Shown piece by piece: positions 26,031 through 34,329 of a stretch of DNA of 64,000 nucleotides (its first letter is position 1; each line of letters starts with the position of its first letter). The DNA lies in NCBI GenBank assembly GCA_013298715.1, contig JAAFIQ010000012.1, forward strand, positions 44,229-108,228, in the 5' to 3' direction. The position numbers and the translations under genes are program-made. The stretch comes from Bacteroidota bacterium (lineage in GTDB: Bacteria; Bacteroidota; Bacteroidia; B-17B0; Aurantibacillaceae). Under the pieces are notes generated by a model. It searched no databases and was not told the origin of the DNA. It saw only the letters and a program-made list of their open reading frames with translations.

Positions 26031-26993
26031 TTATAACAACTGTTTTATAATTTCTTCTACATTCAATCCATCTGCCTCGGCTTTGTAATTTCGTACAATT
26101 CTATGGCGTAAAATAGGCGTTGCAATTGCCTTTACATCTTCAATATCTGGGCTAAATTTGCCTCGAACGGCTGCATGGCATTTGGCACCAATAATTAAGT
26201 ATTGCGAAGCACGCGGCCCTGCGCCCCATTGTAAATATTTTTTGGTAACCTCGCTGCTAAATTCGCTGTTGGCACGGGTTTTGTTTACAAGTTTAACCGC
26301 GTATTCAATTACATTATCGGCTACCGGAATTTTACGAATTAAATCTTGAAAGAAAATAATTTCATCAGCGCTTAACACTTTATTAACCTTGGCTGAATTA
26401 ACGGTTGTTGTTTGTTTTACTACCTGCAATTCTTCAGCAAAACTTGGGTAATCTAACCAAACGTTGAACATAAACCTATCAAGTTGTGCTTCTGGCAAGG
26501 GATACGTTCCTTCTTGTTCAATTGGATTTTGTGTTGCGAGTACAAAAAATGGATTATCTAAAATGTATTTTTTTCCACCTGCGGTAACTTGTTTTTCTTG
26601 CATGGCTTCTAACAAAGCTGCTTGGGTTTTTGGTGGCGTACGGTTAATTTCATCGGCCAAAATAATACTGCTAAATAAAGGACCTTTTATGAATTTAAAA
26701 TTGCGCTGTTCGTCTAAAATTTCGCTACCAATAATATCGCTTGGCATTAAATCGGGCGTAAATTGAATACGGTTAAAGCTTAAGCCCAGTGCATCTGCAA
26801 TGGTATTCACCAATAATGTTTTTGCTAAGCCAGGCACACCAACTAATAAACAATGACCTTTACTAAAAATGGAGATTAAAACGTTTTTAATTGTTTCTTC
26901 TTGGCCTACAATAATTTTAGAAATTTCTTTGTTAAGTTCTTGGTATTTATGAACGAAAGCTTCTAAGGCTTCGGTATCGGATTTGAATTGCAT
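26031..26993 (-). CDS. MoxR-family AAA+ ATPase, copy 1
   Basis: This 320-residue ATPase has Walker A GVPGLAKT (about 57-64), IQFTPDLMPSDIIG, Walker B ILADEINRTPPKTQAALLEAM, sensor-1 LATQNPIEQEGTYPLPEAQLDRF, and sensor-2 GAGPRASQYL. MoxR proteins act as chaperone-like ATPases, usually with von Willebrand A proteins. Here there is no DUF58 or Bat gene beside it. The nearest VWA protein gene is 293 bases upstream on the same strand. It lies 107 bases upstream of the SiaB/SiaC operon. A second MoxR gene lies at 62487-63476. Confidence 0.93.
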   Translation of the reverse strand: MQFKSDTEALEAFVHKYQELNKEISKIIVGQEETIKNVLISIFSKGHCLLVGVPGLAKTLLVNTIADALGLSFNRIQFTPDLMPSDIIGSEILDEQRNFKFIKGPLFSSIILADEINRTPPKTQAALLEAMQEKQVTAGGKKYILDNPFFVLATQNPIEQEGTYPLPEAQLDRFMFNVWLDYPSFAEELQVVKQTTTVNSAKVNKVLSADEIIFFQDLIRKIPVADNVIEYAVKLVNKTRANSEFSSEVTKKYLQWGAGPRASQYLIIGAKCHAAVRGKFSPDIEDVKAIATPILRHRIVRNYKAEADGLNVEEIIKQLL

Positions 26994-27110
26994 AATTTTA
27001 TTTAAAACCTAAAGATAAAAAAATTAAAAGACCCAAGTAATATTTTAGGAAAAATTAGTAAGTGGATTTTTTAGAACAAACGTCACAAATTATCTTTTTT
27101 TGTAAATAAA

Positions 27111-27180
27111 GGTCGCTCCGATGGAGCTTTAAGAAATACTATTTATGTTATTATAAACATATCGCTCCTACGGAGCTCGT
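27111..27180. repeat. pair of REP-like short palindromes
   Basis: Two 13-base imperfect palindromes of the same type, GCTCCGATGGAGC (27115-27127) and GCTCCTACGGAGC (27164-27176), each preceded by TC, lie 36 bases apart in the 293-base gap between the MoxR and VWA genes. They look like a two-unit REP element. Nothing else is recognised in that gap. Confidence 0.6.
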
Positions 27181-27286
27181 GCGAAGTTCTTTGTTGATAG
27201 CCTAAGGATATTTTTATTGTGTAGGTATTAGCAAATCGCTTAAATTACAAATTAGCATACTAATACAGATGCTATTTATCGTTTAA

Positions 27287-28654
27287 TTACTTATAAAAAT
27301 CTACATTGCTTTGCGAATCGGAGGTAATGGTAATGTTTTTCTCAATTGTATAAATGCTTCCTTTTAAGGATTTGCTGCGCCAAACGCATGTGTAATTGCC
27401 AGGTTGTAAATTAAAGTTTTGTATGGTTTGGTTAGACAGGTTTGTAACCCATTCTAACTTACCATTCCGTTTCATCATAATACAGCCATCACCAGCCTCC
27501 AAAGCCTTTATTTGCAGAGTTCCTGCGTTTGGAATATCAATAATTTTTTGTTTGGCCTCTGCAATTGCAACAGCAGTATAATAAATACGTGGTAAGGTTA
27601 AAATTTCTAAATCGTATTTGCCAACAATTAACTTTTCTTGCATATTAAATGGCATTACATGAATAATTTTTGGATTTGAAGTCTCGCGCACAACAATTTT
27701 TACTTTTTCGTTGTAGTTGTAAACACCAGCAGGACGGTTGATGGATAGTGTTCCTTGCGGCACATCTAGCGGAATAACAGTGTGTTTACCTTGTGTTAGT
27801 TTTACTTCTTTACTTTCTACTGGCGGAATGGTGTTTGCAATTACCTTGTAGGTTGGATAATCATCAATGTAAAGCGTATCGGGATTATTTAAAACGTTTA
27901 GTGTATGAATAAAATTGTATTTATATGCTGCTTTCGAAACATCAATAAATGTTGTATTTACGTTGGTTTCTTGTGGTAAACTTTTTCCGTTTAATAAATT
28001 AACTTGTGCTGTTGTTTTATTTAATTTTTGTTGTTGAATTATTTTTTGAATGGAGCTAAATGTAGAATTATCTTCCATATCAAAATAAGTTCCAACGCAT
28101 TCAAATGTTTTAATTTGTTCAGGGCTTAAGCCTATTCCAATAATAAAAGGTTTAAAAATTATGCCTTTTTCCATTAGTTTTTTTCTTGCTGCACAAGGGT
28201 CGCCGCCACACTCTTCAATACCATCAGTAATTAAAATTACAATGTTGTTTGCTTTTGTATCTGGAAAATCGTTGGCAGATTGGGTTAAAGAATGCTCAAT
28301 TGGCGTAATACCTGTAGGTTTTGCCTCTAATACTTTTTGTTTTATTTGTGCTAAATTGTTTGCAGTAAATGGCACAATGAGTTTGCTGTCTTTGCAATCG
28401 CCTGGAGGGTATTTAACCGTATGGCCATACATACGCAATGCAAAGCTCATGCTTTTATCTTTGCTTAAACTATCAATAAATTTTACAAATAGTTTTTTTG
28501 CACCTTCCATGCGTGTAGTATTTTCAAACACTGCTTTCATACTATTGCTAGCGTCAAACACAAATAAAATACGTGTAGGTTTTGCTTTAGGTTTTGTTTG
28601 TGCATAAGTATTTATACAAGAAAAAAGGAATAAATAAAACACAAAATTTCTCAT
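27287..28654 (-). CDS. secreted von Willebrand factor A domain protein
   Basis: The 455-residue protein has a signal peptide (ending NTYAQ) and directly after it a VWA domain: FVFDASNSM with the MIDAS D34, S36 and S38 set, TGITPIEHSL, and LITDGIEECGGDPC (about residues 28-190). The rest (about 200-455) is predicted to be several small beta domains with no clear family. An exported VWA domain suggests a metal-dependent protein-binding role at the cell surface or periplasm. It lies upstream of a MoxR ATPase gene, but MoxR is cytosolic, so a direct partnership is doubtful. Confidence 0.85.
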   Translation of the reverse strand: MRNFVFYLFLFSCINTYAQTKPKAKPTRILFVFDASNSMKAVFENTTRMEGAKKLFVKFIDSLSKDKSMSFALRMYGHTVKYPPGDCKDSKLIVPFTANNLAQIKQKVLEAKPTGITPIEHSLTQSANDFPDTKANNIVILITDGIEECGGDPCAARKKLMEKGIIFKPFIIGIGLSPEQIKTFECVGTYFDMEDNSTFSSIQKIIQQQKLNKTTAQVNLLNGKSLPQETNVNTTFIDVSKAAYKYNFIHTLNVLNNPDTLYIDDYPTYKVIANTIPPVESKEVKLTQGKHTVIPLDVPQGTLSINRPAGVYNYNEKVKIVVRETSNPKIIHVMPFNMQEKLIVGKYDLEILTLPRIYYTAVAIAEAKQKIIDIPNAGTLQIKALEAGDGCIMMKRNGKLEWVTNLSNQTIQNFNLQPGNYTCVWRSKSLKGSIYTIEKNITITSDSQSNVDFYK

Positions 28655-28777
28655 TCACATAAAATTAAGTTTTAAAATTGGATTAAGTCTTATAATGCAC
28701 AATACTTATAAACGATACAGTTTTAGTAAAGTTAGAAATAATTGGGTCTGTTCATAAACTCAGTAGTTTTTTTACTT

Positions 28778-28982
28778 TACTTTTTTTCTTAGATAAAAAA
28801 AGTAACAAAAAAATCAAGTCGCCGCAAACGCCCGCCCGCACTTAATTTTTCTTGAAAATTCAATCGACGTAACTTTTATTTTGCCAAGAAAATTCTCGAA
28901 GGCAAAATAAAAAAACGACAAGCGCCCTCGATGAATTTTCAAAGAAAAATTAATTCTCGCCTAGCCAGCTCCGTGCGGCGAC
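28778..28982. repeat. multi-hairpin palindromic intergenic element
   Basis: Most of a 518-base gene-free gap is this element. A 10-base T/A hairpin (28778-28787 with 28795-28804) is followed by three nested arm pairs: outer GTCGCCGCA/TGCGGCGAC (28818-28826 with 28974-28982), a 26-base middle pair with one shifted base (28842-28867 with 28928-28953), and an inner 12-base pair (28874-28885 with 28901-28912). Its GC-rich segments contrast with the flanks. No ORF is seen. A non-autonomous mobile or REP-type element is likely. The rest of the gap (28655-28777 and 28983-29172) holds nothing I can identify. Confidence 0.75.
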
Positions 28983-29172
28983 ATGCCAGTGCACAAAATC
29001 CGTCATCTTCCAAAACGTGTAAAAAAGTAATCACTTTCAATAAATTAATGCAAACCTTTTTTATAAATTTATTAGCTTTTCTTTAATTTTACCTTGCAGA
29101 ATTTTTTAATGTTTCAATTCTAAGCACAGCTATTGTTGACTTTTTTGGTATTTGAGCAAGCCCTAAATACTT

Positions 29173-29811
29173 TTAAAGTTTAGTAACAAGTTTGTATCCC
29201 CACCATTTCTTTAAAATAAAATAGTTGTTGTGTAATTTGTTTTTAGTTAAGTTTTCAAAAATTAATTGAATTTGTTGTGGAGCTAGCTGTATAGCATCAT
29301 TAAGGGTTACACCGTGTTTTTGTATGTACCAACTTTGACACATTAAGTTGTGTTTTTTGTCAGCCTCTGTAATTTGTTGTTCTAATATGTGAGCGTTAAA
29401 ATTCACCGATTCAAACGTTGCATTAGCGTGAGGATGGTCTAAACCTAATAAATGGCCAACTTCGTGAGGGACGGTTCTTTTATTTTTGTGAGAAATTATA
29501 TCTGCAATAAAATTTTTGTTTATTTTCATTAACAAGCCTGTAAAATGGCTTTCCGCAACATTGTTATTTGTAACAGAATTACACATTGCTATCGTTGGAT
29601 ATAAGTATAACTGCTTTAAATTGTATTGGTAAAGTACCTTTATTGTTGCAAAACATGTTAAACCAAAGCGAGGTATTGTGTATGCGTATTCTATTTGTTT
29701 TTTTAAAGCAAGGGCAATTTCGTGTAAATTGAAGGTTTGTTGTGTTGCATTTATTAAAACAAAATGCAATTCTAATAAACTGTGTTCATTTTCTTGTTTT
29801 AGCAAAAACAT
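29173..29811 (-). CDS. metzincin-like zinc metalloprotease
   Basis: This 212-residue protein has the zinc motif HEVGHLLGLDH (H116, E117, H120, H126), the extended HExxHxxGxxH of metzincins, and a downstream Met in HNLMCQS (M157) that fits the Met-turn. No signal peptide is evident at the annotated start, which is unusual for a metzincin. A start further upstream is blocked by gldH, whose stop overlaps this start by one base. The coupling to gldH may be functional or only positional. Substrate unknown. Confidence 0.78.
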   Translation of the reverse strand: MFLLKQENEHSLLELHFVLINATQQTFNLHEIALALKKQIEYAYTIPRFGLTCFATIKVLYQYNLKQLYLYPTIAMCNSVTNNNVAESHFTGLLMKINKNFIADIISHKNKRTVPHEVGHLLGLDHPHANATFESVNFNAHILEQQITEADKKHNLMCQSWYIQKHGVTLNDAIQLAPQQIQLIFENLTKNKLHNNYFILKKWWGYKLVTKL

Positions 29812-30281
29812 TAGTTAGATTTTTTTATCTCTAAACCAAAATCCATTACAAGTGGCAAAGGATCGATTCTCATTCCTTGTTCAAAGCTAAAGGTGTATTT
29901 ACCAGCTTGCGGGAATTTTACATTTTCTTTTACTGGAACTTTAAAATCGAAAATATCGCCTGCGCCGCTTCCGTGCCACTCGCCTTTATTATTTGCTAAA
30001 ACTAGTTCCATTGTATCGCTCAAGGTTTTTCCATCGGGGTATTTGGTTGTAACAAATAAAAAAATATTGTTATAAGGATAGCTATCGGCGTGCCTAACCA
30101 TTAATGATATGGTGTTGAGGTTTGTAACATCAGTAACATCAACATCAAACACCGCTTTGTTTTTAGAACTCCATTCATTGTTCTCAAAAGTAATGTATTT
30201 GCTATAAATTACATTTCTGTTACAAGAAAGCAACGACAGCGTGAGTGAGATTAAAAAATATGTTTTTAGTTTTCCTAACAT
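29811..30281 (-). CDS. gldH: gliding motility lipoprotein GldH
   Basis: The 156-residue protein has a lipoprotein signal (SLLSC, Cys20), length typical of GldH, and family features: NNEWSSKNKAVFDVDV, VRHADSYPYNNIFLFV, and the C-terminal FEQGMRIDPLPLVMDFGLEI. GldH is required for gliding in Flavobacterium johnsoniae but is widely conserved in non-gliding Bacteroidota, so motility is not proven. It lies directly after the RicT/PSP1 gene (stop and start separated by no bases), an order common in this phylum. Confidence 0.92.
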   Translation of the reverse strand: MLGKLKTYFLISLTLSLLSCNRNVIYSKYITFENNEWSSKNKAVFDVDVTDVTNLNTISLMVRHADSYPYNNIFLFVTTKYPDGKTLSDTMELVLANNKGEWHGSGAGDIFDFKVPVKENVKFPQAGKYTFSFEQGMRIDPLPLVMDFGLEIKKSN

Positions 30282-31721
30282 TTAACTTGGAGGATTGTTA
30301 TTAGTTGGTTTGTTATTTGGGTTATTGTTGTTGTTTGGTTTATTGTTTTGTTGATTTGGGTTAGGTTTGTGAGTGGGTTTGCGGTTTGGGTTATTATTTT
30401 TTGGACGGTGGTTGTTAGTAGTTTTATTATTTTCGTTTTTTGGCTGCTGTTTATTTTGCGCTTGAGGATTTGGTTTGCCTTCGCTTTTAACCTGGTTTTT
30501 TTGATTTGGATGTTGTTGAGGTTTTGGTCCTTGAGATTTGTTAGGATTCGGTTTTGGACCAGTATTGTTTTTGTTTTGTGGTTTGTTATTGTGCTTAGGG
30601 CGTTTATCAAAACGGGTTAAGCTATCTTGGCCAACTACGTTTTCAAAACTGTGTTCAATTACTTTTGCTTTTGTAGCTGGTTGAAATTGCAATTTAAAAT
30701 CTTCCGCTACTTCGCCTTTTGCATTTGCCTCTAATACTTTTTTAACTTGTTCAATTGTTGCAGGAATAAAAACATCAGGTTCATCGCGATAAGTGAACCA
30801 CATGGTGCGTTTAAAAATATCTGTTTTTTGTAAAAACACGTCGCCACGTTGTGTTTTTAGTTTTTTACCTTCTAAATCTGGAAATTCTTTTAATGCATCA
30901 ACATAACTATCCAACTCATAATTTAAACAACATTTTAATTTACCACATTGACCCGCTAATTTTAGGGGATTTAAAGATAGTTGTTGGTAGCGTGCTGCGC
31001 TTGTACTTACGGTTCTAAAATCGGTAAGCCATGTGCTACAGCAAAGTTCTCTTCCGCAAGCGCCAATACCACCAAGGCGTGCGGCTTCTTGTCTGGCACC
31101 TATTTGACGCATTTCGATTCTTACTCCAAACTCGGTTGCTAGTACTTTAATTAGTTCTCTAAAATCTACCCGTGCTTCGGCTGTGTAATAAAAAATGGCT
31201 TTTGATTTGTCGCCTTGATATTCTACGTCGCTCAACTTCATTTCTAAACCAAGTTTTAAAGCAATGGTGCGGGCTTTGTACATCGAATCTACTTCTAAAG
31301 CTTGCGCTTCCTTCCATTTATCAATATCACTTTGTTTTGCCTTGCGGTAAATTTTTTTAATTTCTTCATTTCCAACATCAACATTGCGTTTTTTTAATTG
31401 TAAACGCACTAATTCCCCTGTTAGCGAAACAATTCCAATATCGTGTCCTGGTGAGGCTTCAACAGCAACAACATCACCTACATTTAAACTTAAATTATTT
31501 ACATTTTTATAAAATTCTTTTCTCGAATTTTTAAAACGAATTTCTACAATATCAAAAGGTGCTTGTCCGCCAGGTAAACTCATGTTCCCCAACCAATCAA
31601 ATACGTTTAATTTATTACAGCCACCGCCTGTACCACAAGAACCATTGTTATTACAGCCTTTTGGTATTCCATTACTTTCAGTACTACAGCCTCTTCCGGT
31701 GCTACATCCACTACATCCCAT
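30282..31721 (-). CDS. ricT: PSP1/RicT-family protein with long Asn/Pro-rich C-terminal tail
   Basis: The 479-residue protein has a short Cys-rich N-terminus (GCSGCSTGRGCSTESNG), a PSP1 core with VEIRFKNSRKEFY, MRQIGARQEAARLGGIGACGRELCCSTWL, and the conserved GQCGKLKCCLNYELDSY (core about 50-330), then a tail of about 110 residues made almost wholly of Asn, Pro, Lys and Gln. In Bacillus, RicT with RicA and RicF aids mRNA processing and carries Fe-S clusters, consistent with the Cys pattern. The tail is unusual and probably disordered. The gene precedes gldH. Confidence 0.88.
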   Translation of the reverse strand: MGCSGCSTGRGCSTESNGIPKGCNNNGSCGTGGGCNKLNVFDWLGNMSLPGGQAPFDIVEIRFKNSRKEFYKNVNNLSLNVGDVVAVEASPGHDIGIVSLTGELVRLQLKKRNVDVGNEEIKKIYRKAKQSDIDKWKEAQALEVDSMYKARTIALKLGLEMKLSDVEYQGDKSKAIFYYTAEARVDFRELIKVLATEFGVRIEMRQIGARQEAARLGGIGACGRELCCSTWLTDFRTVSTSAARYQQLSLNPLKLAGQCGKLKCCLNYELDSYVDALKEFPDLEGKKLKTQRGDVFLQKTDIFKRTMWFTYRDEPDVFIPATIEQVKKVLEANAKGEVAEDFKLQFQPATKAKVIEHSFENVVGQDSLTRFDKRPKHNNKPQNKNNTGPKPNPNKSQGPKPQQHPNQKNQVKSEGKPNPQAQNKQQPKNENNKTTNNHRPKNNNPNRKPTHKPNPNQQNNKPNNNNNPNNKPTNNNPPS

Positions 31722-31797
31722 ATCAAAAATTTATTAGGGTTAAATTTACGAATAAAAAAAGGCTTTTAAAAGCGCTGGGCTATTTTAATTAACAAAA

Positions 31798-32715
31798 TTA
31801 GGTTAGTTTGTAACGTTCTTCAAAGCCTTTATTCCCTTGTAAACCGCCACTATGAATCACTAAAACCGAAGCGTTTAAAGGAATTTTTTCGATTAAAAGT
31901 AAATCATTTACTGCAAAAAAAAGTTTAGAAGTGTAAACATAATCAAGTGGAATGGAATGCTGTTTTATGAAGTTTTGTTGGAATAAAAATAGGTTTTCAT
32001 TAAATTTTGCGTAACCATTTAGTGCGTAAGAATTAATTATGGCATTTGTGCTTGTCAATTCCTGAGAAAACACGTCGTTTCCTGAAACAGAAATTGGCAA
32101 TTTATTAGAAGTGAGATAATTATTTACTTGTTCAACCAATTTGTTTTCGCCTTTTAAAACAGAGATTCCTATTACTTTTGAACGAGTGAAACATGATTTG
32201 AGTATACCTAAATAGGTGGTTGCAGTGCCACAGGCTGCAAAAATAAAGTCGTAATCTTTATTGAAATAATTTTGAATGGATTGGCAACCTTCAATACCGA
32301 GTTCATTATTTCCACCTTCAGGAATAAAATAGTAATTCGGATATTTTTCTTTTAGTTTAACCAGGTATTCATTTTCGGATTTTTGATTGTAAGTAGATCT
32401 GTCCTCAAAGAGCAATTGCATGTTATGTTGTTTTGCAAATTGTAAGGTTGGGCTAAAATTAGTTTCATCTACCCTACCTCTAATTACCCCAACACAATTA
32501 ATTTTTTTTTCGTTACAAAATGCTGCGGTTGAGTAGATATGATTGGAATGGGCTCCACCAAAAGTTAAAACGCCTTCAGATTTTTCTGAAAGCGCCTTGT
32601 CAATATTTAGTTTTAACTTAAAAAACTTATTACCACCATAAAGTGGGTGTAAATTATCGAGTCTTAAAACATCAATTGCTGTGTTTTGAATTAGTATAGT
32701 TTGGGTAGAGACCAC
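31798..32715 (-). CDS. PLP-dependent ACC deaminase/D-cysteine desulfhydrase-like enzyme
   Basis: This 305-residue fold-type-II PLP enzyme has the lysine in LYGGNKFFKLK, then FGGAHSNHIYSTAAF (phosphate-side Ser-Asn-His), YFIPEGGNNELG, and VIHSGGLQGN near the end. It fits the family that contains 1-aminocyclopropane-1-carboxylate deaminase and D-cysteine desulfhydrase. The true substrate cannot be chosen from sequence. Its gene lies two bases downstream of the YqeY-like gene and is presumably co-transcribed. Confidence 0.86.
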   Translation of the reverse strand: MVSTQTILIQNTAIDVLRLDNLHPLYGGNKFFKLKLNIDKALSEKSEGVLTFGGAHSNHIYSTAAFCNEKKINCVGVIRGRVDETNFSPTLQFAKQHNMQLLFEDRSTYNQKSENEYLVKLKEKYPNYYFIPEGGNNELGIEGCQSIQNYFNKDYDFIFAACGTATTYLGILKSCFTRSKVIGISVLKGENKLVEQVNNYLTSNKLPISVSGNDVFSQELTSTNAIINSYALNGYAKFNENLFLFQQNFIKQHSIPLDYVYTSKLFFAVNDLLLIEKIPLNASVLVIHSGGLQGNKGFEERYKLT

Positions 32716-32717
32716 TT

Positions 32718-33158
32718 TTATCCTAATAATTCTTTTACCAACGCAGAAACAAGTTTATTATCAGCTTTACCTGCAAATGATTTACTTGCCACACCCATAA
32801 CTTTGCCCATTTCGGCTGCTGATTTTGCACCAACTTGTTCAATTATTTTTTTAAGTTCTGCTTTTACTTCATCTTCGCTCATTTGTTTGGGTAAATATTC
32901 TTCCAACACGCTGGCTTGAAAAAGTTCAGCTTCTTCTAAATCAGGACGATTTTGTGTTTTATAAATCTCCGCACTATCTTTACGTTTTTTTACCTCTTTT
33001 TGAATGGCTTTGTTGGCACTGTCTTCCGTTAAGCCTTCGGGTGAAGTTTTTAATAATAACACTACAGATTTTATTGCACGTAAAGGCTCTAATTTTTTTG
33101 CATCTTTTGCAAGCATAGCCGTTTTAATATCGGCATTTATTCTTTCTTCTATGTTCAT
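32718..33158 (-). CDS. GatB/YqeY domain protein
   Basis: The 146-residue protein matches the YqeY family over its whole length: RINADIKTAMLAKD, LRAIKSVVLLLK, QNRPDLEEAELFQASVLEEYLPKQMSE, and the C-terminal MGKVMGVASKSFAGKADNKLVSALVKELL. The domain is shared with the C-terminus of GatB and binds tRNA in the amidotransferase. The stand-alone protein's role is not established. It is the first gene of a two-gene unit with the PLP enzyme. Confidence 0.9.
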   Translation of the reverse strand: MNIEERINADIKTAMLAKDAKKLEPLRAIKSVVLLLKTSPEGLTEDSANKAIQKEVKKRKDSAEIYKTQNRPDLEEAELFQASVLEEYLPKQMSEDEVKAELKKIIEQVGAKSAAEMGKVMGVASKSFAGKADNKLVSALVKELLG

Positions 33159-33195
33159 AATTTATTTTTAAGTTTTATTAATGTTGTAAAATTAA

Positions 33196-33224
33196 AAAAG
33201 CCACCCAATTAACGAGTGGCTTTT
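33196..33224 (-). terminator. Rho-independent terminator of the T9SS-cargo gene
   Basis: A 9-base stem (AAAAGCCAC / GTGGCTTTT) encloses an 11-base loop, with further Ts in the minus direction. It lies about 20 bases after the stop of the gene at 33243-34229 and before the YqeY gene. Confidence 0.75.
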
Positions 33225-33242
33225 CTTATAAAGTTTTAATTT

Positions 33243-34229
33243 TTAGTGAGCAACCACAAATTTTCCTGTGCTTAATTTTTCTCCAGATTCTGCTTTAATG
33301 TTATAAAAGTAAACTCCAGGAGCCATGCAACATGTTTTAAAATTACAAGTGCCATTTGTAAATGTGTATGTATTTATTTTACGACCAGTTAAATCTGTAA
33401 CATCAACGCTTGTAGCTTTATCGCTTGCAGTTGATAAAGTAATGTTTGTGTTAGCAGGGTTTGGGTAAACTAATAAATCGACTAAGTTGGCTGTATTAGC
33501 TTCTATACCTGTAGTGGTTAAATAATTAAAATCTACCAGAGCTGTTGTTTGAGTACTTAAACTACCAATGTTGGTTGTAGAAGTATTGATTATTAAAACT
33601 GGATTTTTTTTGCCAGGCACATAGTATTTATAATTTTCTTGCGTAACTGGTCCACTAAGTGCTGCTGTTATGGTGAAAATTTGTAGTGTTTTAACTCTTA
33701 TAACGTTGGTGTAGGTTTTACCTGGCAATATTAATGTTCCTGTTGCATCTGCTAAAGTATTTGCATTTCCTTGAAAAGTGCCCGTATTACTTAATACAGA
33801 TAAAGTACCGCTTATAGCATTAGAACTTGTTGAGTTTAAGCTCATTGGGTAAATCGCTTCAACTGCTCCAGATGTATAAGTAATCGTTCCTCCAAAAGCA
33901 CCTAATTGGATATTACCACCATAATATTTTAAAAAGCTGGCAGTTGCTTCGTAATAGCTTGATTCGGTACCGTAATTGAGTACAACATTTGAAGGGTTGT
34001 AAGAAGTGTTCGTGTTTGTTAGGGCTGTGTGAGGGATTGCTGCATTTAAAGTAATATTGTTATAATTCCATACAGTTCCAGCGCCAGATGCTCCAGGGCT
34101 TAAAACACTTGGCGAAGTTACAGCCATGTTATAAGTATCTCCATTAGCTGGGGCGCTATTGGCTTGTGTTAACTGAGCGTTTGCATTAATAGTAAATGCT
34201 AAACCAGATAAAAGTAGAAGTTTTTTCAT
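33243..34229 (-). CDS. secreted protein with type IX secretion (type A) sorting domain
   Basis: The 328-residue protein has a signal peptide (ending NANAQ), a Thr/Asn/Ser-rich beta body without a recognised enzyme domain, and a C-terminal sorting domain starting near residue 250: LLVYPNPANTNITL, VTDLTGRKI, APGVYFYNIKAESGEKLSTGKFVV. This is the type A signal that directs cargo through the type IX secretion system to the surface. An unusual CNFKTCC stretch lies just before the last strands. The N-terminal function is unknown. Confidence 0.88.
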   Translation of the reverse strand: MKKLLLLSGLAFTINANAQLTQANSAPANGDTYNMAVTSPSVLSPGASGAGTVWNYNNITLNAAIPHTALTNTNTSYNPSNVVLNYGTESSYYEATASFLKYYGGNIQLGAFGGTITYTSGAVEAIYPMSLNSTSSNAISGTLSVLSNTGTFQGNANTLADATGTLILPGKTYTNVIRVKTLQIFTITAALSGPVTQENYKYYVPGKKNPVLIINTSTTNIGSLSTQTTALVDFNYLTTTGIEANTANLVDLLVYPNPANTNITLSTASDKATSVDVTDLTGRKINTYTFTNGTCNFKTCCMAPGVYFYNIKAESGEKLSTGKFVVAH

Positions 34230-34329
34230 GTTTTTTAGTTTTGTTTGTTGCTAAATTAGTAATTATTTTAGACTGTTACGCATAAAAAGGAGAATTGGTT
34301 GGGTAAAAATCAGTCGAAAATGTTAAATT

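Noticed and set aside
30275..30620. Overlapping ORFs on both strands (Thr/Ile/Asn-rich and Trp/Val/Phe-rich)
   Set aside because: They are out-of-frame readings of the Asn/Pro-rich tail codons of the RicT-like gene.
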